Assembly (NCBI GenBank): GCA_016705695.1
Contig: JADJLA010000001.1
Location: forward strand, 310,001 to 374,000
Source: Sphingobacteriaceae bacterium
GTDB lineage: Bacteria > Bacteroidota > Bacteroidia > B-17B0 > Aurantibacillaceae
DNA: 64,000 nucleotides
Direction: 5' to 3'
The notes beneath the pieces were generated by a model. It did no database searches. It was not told where the DNA came from and was given only the letters and a program-made list of their open reading frames with translations. How positions within the stretch are numbered: the stretch's first letter is position 1; every line of letters begins with the position of its first letter. Shown in pieces: positions 1-8,112 of the stretch. The translations under genes were made by a program, and so were the position numbers.

Positions 1-1
1 C

Positions 2-427
2 GGTCTTGATGGAATCATTGGAGTTCCGCGTACCCGTCTGGCAATTTGTGCATTCATTTACGGTATTACCGGAATGTCGTTAGCTACATTAATGATGTGG
101 TACATGATGGTGTACGACTGGCCAAGTGATATTGGAGGTAAACCAACTTGGGCATATTACATGGCTGTACCTGCTTTTATCCCAATTACTTTCGAGGCCG
201 CTGTATTTTGTGCTGCTCATGGATTGGCTTTAACTTACTTGTTGCGTTGCTGGTTAGTTCCAGGTGCAAAAGCAAAGAATCCGGATCCAAGAACTACTGA
301 TGATAAATTTCTGGTTTATTTAGAACTAAAAGAAGAGCAAGCTAAAAAGGCCGAAGCAATTTTTAAAGAAACTGGAGTAGAAGAAGTTAATTACAAGGGA
401 ACTTTACAAATTGAACCAAAATATTAA
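2..427 (+). CDS. actD: Alternative complex III subunit ActD (3' part)
   Basis: Carboxy-terminal part of a DUF3341-type membrane subunit of alternative complex III, the quinol:cytochrome c/oxidase oxidoreductase found in many Bacteroidota. The frame is open from the first complete codon at base 2, so the gene begins outside the window. The visible piece has two hydrophobic segments (residues near IYGITGMSLATLMMWYM and FIPITFEAAVFCAAHGLAL) followed by a charged tail, which is the usual ActD layout. The next genes are actE and actF in the standard Act order, which supports the identity more than the fragment alone does. Its end overlaps no confirmed start: an in-frame TTG of the next gene lies at 411, but the ATG at 441 is the better start. 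Confidence 0.85.
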   Translation, partial: GLDGIIGVPRTRLAICAFIYGITGMSLATLMMWYMMVYDWPSDIGGKPTWAYYMAVPAFIPITFEAAVFCAAHGLALTYLLRCWLVPGAKAKNPDPRTTDDKFLVYLELKEEQAKKAEAIFKETGVEEVNYKGTLQIEPKY

Positions 428-440
428 TAGAATATTTTAT

Positions 441-1106
441 ATGGACATGAATTATAAAACAATAAAATTAGCGGTAGCTGGTGTAGCACTTACACTTGTA
501 TTTGCTAGTTTGAGCTCTTGCGGTGTAAGAGACGAAAATACTCCGGGTGTGGAATTCATGCCTGACATGTATCGATCTCCATCTGTTGAGAATTATGGAA
601 CGTACGTAATTGACGGTGACACTTTGTATAGTGCTATGCTGCCTGTAAAGGGAACCATTGCTCGTAATTATTTACCCTACACATACGAGAATAGTGCCGC
701 AGGTTATGAAGCTGCAGGGTTAAATCTTAAAACCCCTCTTGATATGGCGCATCGCGATATTTTTGAAAAGGATGGCGAAGTGCTTTATGGCAAATTCTGC
801 ATTCATTGTCATGGAGCCTCAGGGGCAGGTGATGGAAAAGTAGGTTTAAAATTACCTGGACCACCACCGGCATATGATGGTGCTTTAAAAGACCTTTCAG
901 AAGGAAAAATTTTCCATTCGATCACTTATGGTAAAAACTCTATGGGTCCACATTCAAGTCAGTTATCTGTCGAAGAACGTTGGAAATTAGTGTGCTATGT
1001 ACAAAAATTACAAGGAAAAAAAGAGCCTGTTGACAGTACTAAACAAGTTGCAGCAGTTGCAACGCCAACAACAGCGGGAGAACATTCGAGCGGAGGACAT
1101 CATTAA
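441..1106 (+). CDS. actE: Alternative complex III monoheme cytochrome c lipoprotein ActE
   Basis: Single-heme cytochrome c that carries electrons from the Act complex towards the oxidase. The ATG at 441 gives a lipoprotein signal peptide with the box SLSSC (acylated Cys about residue 27); an upstream TTG at 411 would add ten residues and overlap actD. The heme site CIHCH lies near residue 120, with a downstream Met (NSMGPHSS) as the likely sixth ligand. The C-terminus is His/Ser-rich (GEHSSGGHH). Length of about 220 residues fits ActE. It lies 13 bases after actD and 28 bases before actF and is surely cotranscribed. The lipid anchor places it on the outer face of the inner membrane. Family assignment is from motif and context together. 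Confidence 0.9.
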   Translation: MDMNYKTIKLAVAGVALTLVFASLSSCGVRDENTPGVEFMPDMYRSPSVENYGTYVIDGDTLYSAMLPVKGTIARNYLPYTYENSAAGYEAAGLNLKTPLDMAHRDIFEKDGEVLYGKFCIHCHGASGAGDGKVGLKLPGPPPAYDGALKDLSEGKIFHSITYGKNSMGPHSSQLSVEERWKLVCYVQKLQGKKEPVDSTKQVAAVATPTTAGEHSSGGHH

Positions 1107-1134
1107 TTATTTTAATACGTAACGAAACTATAGT

Positions 1135-2367
1135 ATGAATACAGAGAATTTTACAATACCTTCTAAAGCCAAAATGGCCTCATTTATTTTAATGGGTCTT
1201 GGTTTAGTATCCATTATTTGTATGTTCATGATGGACAAAGGAAACGAGGCAGAACATTATCATGCAGGAACTAGGGCTTGGTCAAACGTGTTTGCAGGGT
1301 CATTCTTTTTTGCAGCCCTTGCTTTAGGTGCAGCCTTCTTTTTGGGTTTGCAGTATGCTGCAGAAGCAGGTTGGTCAACTACCATTAAACGTGTTATAGA
1401 AGCAGTTTCTATGTATTTGCCATGGGGGCTTAGTTTTCTTATGTTACTATTCATCCTTGGGCAATTTTTTCACGCGCATCATATTTATCATTGGATGCAG
1501 CCCGGTATTGCCGACCCTTCAAGCGAGCATTACGACTCTGTGATTGCCGGAAAGATTGGTTATTTCGGAGTTTTCTGGTGGGTACGTACTATTCTTTATA
1601 TGGTTGGTTGGACATGGTTCACAATGAAATTAAGAAAGAATTCGATTGATGCAGATAAATTAGAGATTGATGTAAATAACAGCTTTCACTGGAAGAATGT
1701 GAAACTTGGTGCATGGTTCATGGTGGTATTTGCTGTTACATCTTCTACTTCTACTTGGGATTGGATCATGAGTATTGATACACACTGGTTTTCAACTATG
1801 ATGGGTTGGTACGTATTCTCAGGAATGTGGATCAGTGCGTTGGTTGCAATCACAATATTAGTTATTTGGTTAAAGAAACTAGGATACCTGGAATATGTTA
1901 CAGAAAGTACTATACATGATATGGGTAAGTGGATGTTCGCGATCTCTTTCTTGTGGACATACTTATATTTCTCGCAATTCATGTTGATCTGGTATTCAAA
2001 TATTCCTGAAGAGGTTATTTACTTCCAAACACGTTGGGAGAGTTATAAAGCTTTAATGTGGACCGTATTCTTCGTGAACTTTGCATTCCCAATGATCATG
2101 TTAATGAGTCGCGATAGTAAACGTAATTTCTTTTTCTTGATGTTTGTTGGAACAATTATTTTCATAGGGCACTATTTGGATATTATCATGATAGTGATGC
2201 CGGGAACAGTTGGTCATTCATGGACAGGTTTAAGTTGGATGGAATTTGGAACGTTCTTCTTCTTCCTTGGATTATTTATTTTTGTAGTGTTGAATGCTTT
2301 AACAAAAGCACCTTTGAGAGTGAAGAATCATCCTTACTTAAGCGAAAGTTTACACCATTCAACTTGA
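1135..2367 (+). CDS. actF: Alternative complex III membrane subunit ActF
   Basis: Polytopic, NrfD-related membrane subunit of alternative complex III, about 410 residues with roughly ten hydrophobic segments. Histidine-bearing helices such as FHAHHIYHWMQPG and the Trp-rich segment TSSTSTWDWIMSIDTHWF are the kind of feature seen in ActF/ActC proteins. The subunit helps form the quinol site and, in characterised complexes, the contact with the aa3 oxidase. It follows actE by 28 bases and is followed 41 bases later by oxidase subunit II, which agrees with the known Act-oxidase supercomplex. ActC and ActF are related; position after actE and the length favour ActF. Confidence 0.9.
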   Translation: MNTENFTIPSKAKMASFILMGLGLVSIICMFMMDKGNEAEHYHAGTRAWSNVFAGSFFFAALALGAAFFLGLQYAAEAGWSTTIKRVIEAVSMYLPWGLSFLMLLFILGQFFHAHHIYHWMQPGIADPSSEHYDSVIAGKIGYFGVFWWVRTILYMVGWTWFTMKLRKNSIDADKLEIDVNNSFHWKNVKLGAWFMVVFAVTSSTSTWDWIMSIDTHWFSTMMGWYVFSGMWISALVAITILVIWLKKLGYLEYVTESTIHDMGKWMFAISFLWTYLYFSQFMLIWYSNIPEEVIYFQTRWESYKALMWTVFFVNFAFPMIMLMSRDSKRNFFFLMFVGTIIFIGHYLDIIMIVMPGTVGHSWTGLSWMEFGTFFFFLGLFIFVVLNALTKAPLRVKNHPYLSESLHHST

Positions 2368-2408
2368 TATTACTAACGAAAGAAATTTAAAAACTTAAAT
2401 TATATACA

Positions 2409-3443
2409 ATGAAATTACTAGTACTATTAGCCATCGTTTTGTTAATAATTGCAGGACATCAATTATTAAGAATAATCGAGTTAAGTAGGGGGTTAAAGAA
2501 AACTACCGAGTGGCAGGTTACAAGCTCTGATAATGATCGCATGGGTAAGATCATGGTTATATTCATGGTCCTGTTTTTCGCATTCTTTTTCTGGCAAGCG
2601 GCCCGTTGGAACGAACGCGTATTACCGTTAGCCTCTTCTGAGCATGGCCTGAAGGTTGATGCGCTTTGGGATGCGAACATGTATCTTATCACATTTGTGT
2701 TTATAGTAACAAACTTCTTCCTTTTTTGGTTCGCTTACAAGTATCGTGGATTAGCAAATAGAAAGGCCGTGTTCTTAGCTCACAACAACAAGTTAGAATT
2801 GGCATGGACTGTTATCCCTGCTTTTGCGCTAGCCTTCATCATCATCTTTGGTTTAAAGTACTGGAACGAGATCATGTCAGTTTCTGATAAAGCGGATAAA
2901 GTAATTGTTGAACTTTATGCAAAACAGTTTGATTGGTCGGCGCGTTATGCTGGTAAAGATGGCAAACTGGGCGAAACCGATTACCGTCAAATATCAGGAA
3001 GCAACTCCGTTGGTATGGATACCGCAGATGTTTTAGGTAATGATGATGTTATTGTAAGAAATGAATTTCATATTCCTGTTGGAAAGGAAATTGTTTTCTA
3101 TATGCGTTCGCGCGATGTGATTCATAGTGCTTATATGCCACACTTCCGTGCGCAAATGAATTGCGTGCCAGGAATGATCACCACCTTCAAATTCGTGCCA
3201 ATAAAAACTACTATGGAAATGAGAAAAGATCCATATGTAATTAATATGATGGCAGGTATCAATAAGCAAAGAGAGAAATTTGGAGAAGAACCTGTAGAGT
3301 TCGATTATCTCCTTTTATGTAACAAGATCTGTGGTATTTCTCACTTCAACATGCAAATGAATTTGATAGTTGAAAGCCAAGCAGATTATGATGCATGGAT
3401 CGCAAAGCAAAAAGCATTTAAAGCTGTAGCGGTAAAACCTTAA
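2409..3443 (+). CDS. ctaC: Cytochrome c oxidase subunit II
   Basis: Subunit II of a heme-copper terminal oxidase; it accepts electrons at the binuclear CuA centre outside the inner membrane. The CuA ligand motif is intact: CNKICGISHFNM at residues 304-315 (Cys304, Cys308, His312, Met315), with a further His in DVIHSAYMPH. The protein has an extra N-terminal hydrophobic segment at residues 1-20, then one near 50-62 and two more near 95-115 and 132-150, so it is longer (344 residues) than minimal subunit II proteins. It lacks a fused cytochrome c domain, which fits electron delivery from ActE. It lies between actF and ctaD in one operon. Confidence 0.93.
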   Translation: MKLLVLLAIVLLIIAGHQLLRIIELSRGLKKTTEWQVTSSDNDRMGKIMVIFMVLFFAFFFWQAARWNERVLPLASSEHGLKVDALWDANMYLITFVFIVTNFFLFWFAYKYRGLANRKAVFLAHNNKLELAWTVIPAFALAFIIIFGLKYWNEIMSVSDKADKVIVELYAKQFDWSARYAGKDGKLGETDYRQISGSNSVGMDTADVLGNDDVIVRNEFHIPVGKEIVFYMRSRDVIHSAYMPHFRAQMNCVPGMITTFKFVPIKTTMEMRKDPYVINMMAGINKQREKFGEEPVEFDYLLLCNKICGISHFNMQMNLIVESQADYDAWIAKQKAFKAVAVKP

Positions 3444-3469
3444 TAATTAATAAACTTAAATAAATAAAA

Positions 3470-5293
3470 ATGGGCTCTGTAACAAATTCTGCACTTGAAA
3501 AGGAACATCTAGTTCATCATGATCATGTTCATCATGATGATGATCACGAAGAGAGTTTTATAACCAAGTATGTGTTTAGCCAAGATCATAAAATGATCTC
3601 ACGTCAGTTTTTAATTACGGCTGTTATTATGGCGGTTATTGCAATGACCATGTCTATAATATTCCGTATGCAACTGGCTTGGCCTGGCGAAAAATTCGCT
3701 TTCGTTAATGCATTACTAGGAGATAAATGGGCTAAAGATGGTATCCTTGATCCAAACATGTACCTTGCCTTAGTAACTATTCACGGTACCATCATGGTGT
3801 TCTTTGTATTAACAGGTGGATTGAGTGGAACTTTCAGTAACCTATTGATACCTTACCAAATTGGTGCCCGTGATATGGCGTCAGGGTTCTTGAACATGTT
3901 ATCGTATTGGTTCTTCTTCGTCTCAAGTTGTATCATGTTAGCGTCTTGTTTTATTGATGATGGACCTGCCTCGGTTGGTTGGACTATCTACCCTCCTTTA
4001 TCTGCAGTTCCTGAGGCAATGCCAGGATCAAAATTAGGTATGACTATGTGGTTGATCTCTATGTCAATTTTCGTTGTTTCGTCATTATTAGGAAGCTTAA
4101 ATTATATTATTACCATATTTAACTTACGTACAAAAGGTATGACGATGACTCGTTTACCGTTAACGATCTGGGCATTCCTTGTAACAGCTGTTATTGGTGT
4201 TCTATCGTTCCCTGTTCTTGTATCTTGCGTAGCATTATTGATAATGGATAGAAGTTTTGGAACAAGCTTTTACTTATCTGATATTTATATTGGAGGACGA
4301 CCATTAGACAACGTAGGCGGTAGTCCAATTTTATTCGAACACTTATTTTGGTTCTTAGGTCACCCTGAAGTATATATCGTATTATTACCTGCACTAGGCA
4401 TTACTTCAGAGGTCATCGCAACAAATTCACGTAAACCAATTTTCGGTTATCGCGCAATGATCGGTTCGATCTTAGCAATTGGTTTCTTATCCTTCATCGT
4501 ATGGGGTCACCATATGTATATGACGGGTATGAATCCATTTTTAGGTTCGGTATTCGTATTCACAACGTTATTGATCGCTATTCCTTCAGCGGTAAAAGCG
4601 TTCAACTACATCACTACATTATGGAAAGGTAATTTGCAATTCACTCCAGCTATGTTATTTTCTATTGGATTGGTATCATCGTTCATCACAGGTGGTGTAA
4701 CAGGTATTATCTTAGCAGATTCTACTTTAGATATTAATGTGCATGATACTTATTTTGTAATTGCTCACTTCCACATTGTAATGGGATTATCTGCTATCTT
4801 TGGAATGTTTGCCGGAGTATATCATTGGTTCCCTAAATTATTCTTGCGCATGATGAATAAGAAGTTGGGATATATTCACTTCTGGACAACATTGATATTT
4901 GCTTACGGAACGTTCTTTCCACAGCACTTTTTAGGATTGGCTGGAGTACCTCGCCGTTATTATACCAATAGTAATTTCCCTATGTTCGACAATCTAGTGG
5001 ACATAAACGAGATCTGTACTGTTTCAGCTATCTTAGGAGGTTTAGTGCAATTAATATTCTTATTCAATTTCTTTTATAGTATGTTCCGTGGCGAGAAAGC
5101 TCCTCAAAATCCATGGAAATCAAATACTTTAGAGTGGACAACACCTATGGCAAATATCCACGGTAACTGGCCTGGTGCGTTACCAACTGTTCATCGTTGG
5201 CCATATGACTATAGTAAGCCTGGAAAAGAACACGATTTTGTTCCTCAAACTGTGCCTCTTGAAGATGGAGAGCATGATGGTGGAGGCCACTAA
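3470..5293 (+). CDS. ctaD: Cytochrome c oxidase subunit I
   Basis: Catalytic subunit I of an aa3-type oxidase, which reduces oxygen to water and pumps protons. All metal-ligand motifs are visible: TIHGTIMVFF (low-spin heme His), HPEVYIVLLP (CuB His and the cross-linked Tyr), WGHHMYMTGM (two CuB His) and HDTYFVIAHFHIVMG (heme a3 and heme a His). The 607-residue length and about 12 membrane helices are normal. The N-terminus is unusually His/Asp-rich (HHDHVHHDDDHEE). The gene closes the Act-oxidase operon and is followed within ten bases by a strong terminator. No subunit III gene follows, so ctaE must lie elsewhere. Confidence 0.95.
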   Translation: MGSVTNSALEKEHLVHHDHVHHDDDHEESFITKYVFSQDHKMISRQFLITAVIMAVIAMTMSIIFRMQLAWPGEKFAFVNALLGDKWAKDGILDPNMYLALVTIHGTIMVFFVLTGGLSGTFSNLLIPYQIGARDMASGFLNMLSYWFFFVSSCIMLASCFIDDGPASVGWTIYPPLSAVPEAMPGSKLGMTMWLISMSIFVVSSLLGSLNYIITIFNLRTKGMTMTRLPLTIWAFLVTAVIGVLSFPVLVSCVALLIMDRSFGTSFYLSDIYIGGRPLDNVGGSPILFEHLFWFLGHPEVYIVLLPALGITSEVIATNSRKPIFGYRAMIGSILAIGFLSFIVWGHHMYMTGMNPFLGSVFVFTTLLIAIPSAVKAFNYITTLWKGNLQFTPAMLFSIGLVSSFITGGVTGIILADSTLDINVHDTYFVIAHFHIVMGLSAIFGMFAGVYHWFPKLFLRMMNKKLGYIHFWTTLIFAYGTFFPQHFLGLAGVPRRYYTNSNFPMFDNLVDINEICTVSAILGGLVQLIFLFNFFYSMFRGEKAPQNPWKSNTLEWTTPMANIHGNWPGALPTVHRWPYDYSKPGKEHDFVPQTVPLEDGEHDGGGH

Positions 5294-5301
5294 AAAAATT
5301 G

Positions 5302-5331
5302 ATCCCGAGTTCTATGCTCGGGATTTTTTTT
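5302..5331 (+). terminator. Rho-independent terminator of the act-cta operon
   Basis: A perfect 8 bp stem (ATCCCGAG / CTCGGGAT, 5302-5309 and 5317-5324) with a 7 base loop is followed directly by a run of T. It begins nine bases after the ctaD stop codon. Confidence 0.9.
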
Positions 5332-5359
5332 GCTACATTAGAGTGTAAAATACTTGAAT

Positions 5360-5752
5360 ATGGAAAAGATAAAGATGTCGATCACTTTACCTGTAAAGGC
5401 GAAAGATCTATATGATGCCTGGCTTGATAGCAAAAAGCATTCTGCGTTTACCGGTGGAGATGCGAATGTAAGTAAGAAACTAAATGGAGAGTTTACTGCA
5501 TGGGACGAATACATTAGCGGAAAGAATATTGAGTTGAAGGAAGGAAAATTCATCAAACAAAGTTGGCGCACAATGGAATTCAAAAGTAATGCACCTAGCT
5601 CAACCTTGGAGCTAACCTTTGAGGAAAAGGGCGGAAAAACCAAACTAAGCTTATTTCATTACGATCTTCAGAAGGGTGATGGAAAGAAGTATGAACAAGG
5701 CTGGAAGGACCATTATTTTGAGCCTATGAAGGCCTATTTTTCGAGCAAATAA
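5360..5752 (+). CDS. SRPBCC (AHSA1-like) domain protein
   Basis: Small soluble protein of 130 residues with the SRPBCC/AHSA1 fold signature: an N-terminal strand (IKMSITLPVKAKDLYDAWLD), the sequence GEFTAWDEYISGKNIEL and the ending GWKDHYFEPMKAYF, which is typical of START-like ligand-binding proteins. Members bind hydrophobic ligands or, in Aha1, stimulate Hsp90; the substrate here cannot be read from sequence. The ATG at 5360 is chosen over a TTG six bases upstream. The gene lies alone between the cta terminator and tRNA-Asp. Confidence 0.8.
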   Translation: MEKIKMSITLPVKAKDLYDAWLDSKKHSAFTGGDANVSKKLNGEFTAWDEYISGKNIELKEGKFIKQSWRTMEFKSNAPSSTLELTFEEKGGKTKLSLFHYDLQKGDGKKYEQGWKDHYFEPMKAYFSSK

Positions 5753-5771
5753 GGTCAAAATCGCCCTAAAA

Positions 5772-5803
5772 TTTTGGCGATTTAGGATAAATCTCTACAT
5801 TTG
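5772..5803 (+). promoter_or_regulatory. Promoter of tRNA-Asp
   Basis: The Bacteroidota sigma-ABfr pattern is present: TTTTG at 5772-5776, 19 bases, then TACATTTG at 5796-5803. Transcription would start near 5810, about 20 bases before the tRNA. Confidence 0.75.
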
Positions 5804-5829
5804 CAGTCCCTAAGCAAAATTGGGTGTCT

Positions 5830-5903
5830 GGTCTGGTAGTTCAGCTGGTTAGAATGCCGCCCTGTCACGGCGGAGGTCGCGGGTTCGAGTCCCGTCCAGA
5901 CCG
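5830..5903 (+). tRNA. tRNA-Asp (GTC)
   Basis: Full cloverleaf of 74 bases. The acceptor stem GGTCTGG (5830-5836) pairs with CCAGACC (5896-5902), the discriminator base is G, the anticodon loop CTGTCAC sits in a CCGCC/GGCGG stem, and the T arm has GGGTTCGAGTCCC. The CCA end is not encoded. Confidence 0.98.
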
Positions 5904-5920
5904 CAGATAAATGTAAAAAA

Positions 5921-5943
5921 GCGCACTCAAGTGCGCTTTTTTA
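5921..5943 (+). terminator. Terminator after tRNA-Asp
   Basis: Hairpin GCGCAC-TCAA-GTGCGC (5921-5936), preceded by a run of A and followed by a run of T, so it may work in both directions. Confidence 0.85.
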
Positions 5944-5993
5944 TTTTGACTAATGCATAAAAGCCCTGCTTTTAGTAAATTTGGTAAAGAGTG

Positions 5994-8036
5994 ATGAGGA
6001 ACGCCTTGGTATTATTTATTTTAGTTTGCAGTTGGCATTCATTGTTTTCACAATCCAGTGTAACTATAACTATTCAAGATGCAAATTGTACTTCTTCAAC
6101 CGGAGTAGTTACTATTAATTCGGTAACCACTAGCGTTAACCCAAATTATACAATCACCGAGGGAGCAGCGCCAATTGGAACAAATGTAGTTTTACCTTTT
6201 ACATTTACTAATGTAAGTATTGGATCTCATACCTATGTTGTAACCGGTTCTAATTCGGTTGCAGTTACATTCACTGTTAATATTCAAACAAACACTGTTG
6301 CACCTTTGGTTTTTGCAGGCGTTGGAGGAACTGTAACATGTAGTTCGCCAATAACAGTTTTAACGGGAACTTCTAATGTTAGTACCGTTACTTATAGTTG
6401 GAGCCCACAAAACGTAACAACAAATACCGCAACAGCTATTGGCGGAGGCAATTACACATTAACCATTACGGATCCTTCAAATAATTGTACGAGCAATACT
6501 GTAGTGGTAGTGTTTCAAAATACTGCTGCACCAAGTATAACTGCTGTTGCAAACAGTTCTATCACTTGTACAAACACTATTGTTGGAGTTATTGGTACAT
6601 CTACAACAAGCGGTGTTTCTTATAGTTGGAGTCCAAGCGGATCTACAAGTACATCCATAACAGTAACCGGAGTTGGCATCCAAACTTTAATTGTTACCGA
6701 TCCATCAAATGGTTGTACTTCGGTAAGAACGGTTACAGTTTATCAGATAGGGCAATTTAGTGCAAGCTTAACTCTTTTAGGTAACGTAAAGTGTAATGGT
6801 GCTAGCACTGGTAGTGTAGAGTTAGATCTATTTGGGGGATCAGGTATTTATTCGGTAACAATTTTGAACACAAATTCCTTTGTAGGAAATCTCACCACAT
6901 TTCCGTCAACAGTTACAACACTGGCTGCCGGAAATAATTCTATTGCAATACTAGATACACTATCGGGTTGCACGCAAACTGTTTTTGTAAATATTACACA
7001 ACCACCAGCACTTAATTTGTTGCTTACATTAACTAGTCAACCCGAAATATGTGAAGGCGAACCAGTAACTATGTATACAACACTTAGTGGAGGAGTTAGG
7101 CCTTATACTTACCAATGGTTGCCAATTGGCGGAACCGATTCTGCTATAAATATTTTAGCCGGCCCAAGTTCTTATACACTATTGGCCTACGATGCCAACA
7201 CGTGTTTAGTAACCGCAGTAAAAAATTTAACGGTGCATTTAAAACCGCAGCTAGGATTATTAAACCCATCGGCCATAATTTGTGGATCTATTTGTGTAAA
7301 TTTTTCTTTAACCGCACCACAAAATGCTACATATGTATATAACTGGAGCTTTACCGATATCAACTCAGTAGCAACGCCCATACAGGTGAACGAGTATAAC
7401 CCTACCATTTGTTTCACGCAAGTTGGAAAATATAATTGTGATCTAAGTATTATCACTCCGCAAGGTTGTTCAACGCAATCATTGTTACCAACATTTCTAA
7501 AGTTGTACCCAAAGGTTAAAGCTGCTTATGTGTATGAACCGGGTAGTGGCAATATTATTTTTGATGAGGTTAAGTTCATTAATTTAAGTAGCGGTGCAGA
7601 TTGGTACAGTTGGTACGATGAGAATGCATTGTTCTCTGATAATATGCATCCGATATATAGTTTTTATGAACCGGGAAAATTCTTAGTGTCGCTTATCGCG
7701 GCAAATGAAGGATGTTCGGATACAATTTCAAAACATATTTCTATTAGTGAAGCAACGTTTATGCATTTCCCAAATGCATTTACTCCTAATAATGATAACC
7801 TTAATGATATTTGGCGTCCTGTTTTTTACGGAGAGTACCAGGGTGGGGAGTATGAGCTAAGGATTTTTGACCGTTGGGGAAAACAAGTGTTTTGGACAGT
7901 TATTCCCGACAATGGCTGGGATGGTACTTTTAAGGAAAAGCCTTGTGAGGATGGAGTTTACAATTGGAGGGTTAAGTTTATAACAAGATCCATCAGTCAC
8001 GAAAAGCTAAGAGGCATCATCAATTTAAAAAGGTGA
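5994..8036 (+). CDS. T9SS type B cargo protein with SprB-like repeats
   Basis: Secreted surface protein of about 680 residues. It has a signal peptide (ALVLFILVCSWHSLFSQ), a Thr/Ser/Val-rich region of repeated Ig-like units in which SYSWSP recurs (YSWSPQNVT and YSWSPSGST), an SprB-type repeat (VKCNGASTGSVELDLFGGSG), a PKD-like stretch and a C-terminal CHU_C/gliding-motility-associated domain beginning FPNAFTPNNDNLNDIWRP. That last domain is the type B sorting signal that directs export by the type IX system. The ATG at 5994 is preferred to the GTG three bases earlier. It is likely an adhesin or surface-matrix protein; the ligand is unknown. Confidence 0.88.
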   Translation: MRNALVLFILVCSWHSLFSQSSVTITIQDANCTSSTGVVTINSVTTSVNPNYTITEGAAPIGTNVVLPFTFTNVSIGSHTYVVTGSNSVAVTFTVNIQTNTVAPLVFAGVGGTVTCSSPITVLTGTSNVSTVTYSWSPQNVTTNTATAIGGGNYTLTITDPSNNCTSNTVVVVFQNTAAPSITAVANSSITCTNTIVGVIGTSTTSGVSYSWSPSGSTSTSITVTGVGIQTLIVTDPSNGCTSVRTVTVYQIGQFSASLTLLGNVKCNGASTGSVELDLFGGSGIYSVTILNTNSFVGNLTTFPSTVTTLAAGNNSIAILDTLSGCTQTVFVNITQPPALNLLLTLTSQPEICEGEPVTMYTTLSGGVRPYTYQWLPIGGTDSAINILAGPSSYTLLAYDANTCLVTAVKNLTVHLKPQLGLLNPSAIICGSICVNFSLTAPQNATYVYNWSFTDINSVATPIQVNEYNPTICFTQVGKYNCDLSIITPQGCSTQSLLPTFLKLYPKVKAAYVYEPGSGNIIFDEVKFINLSSGADWYSWYDENALFSDNMHPIYSFYEPGKFLVSLIAANEGCSDTISKHISISEATFMHFPNAFTPNNDNLNDIWRPVFYGEYQGGEYELRIFDRWGKQVFWTVIPDNGWDGTFKEKPCEDGVYNWRVKFITRSISHEKLRGIINLKR

Positions 8037-8112
8037 AGAGGTTTACAATAAATATAAATAATGATCGATGTGTTATAATGTATTTTTAGTAATTTCAAAG
8101 GGTAAATAAGCA

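Noticed and set aside
5758..5783. Hairpin AAATCGCC/GGCGATTT as terminator of the SRPBCC gene
   Set aside because: It has no T-run and overlaps the -33 element of the tRNA promoter.
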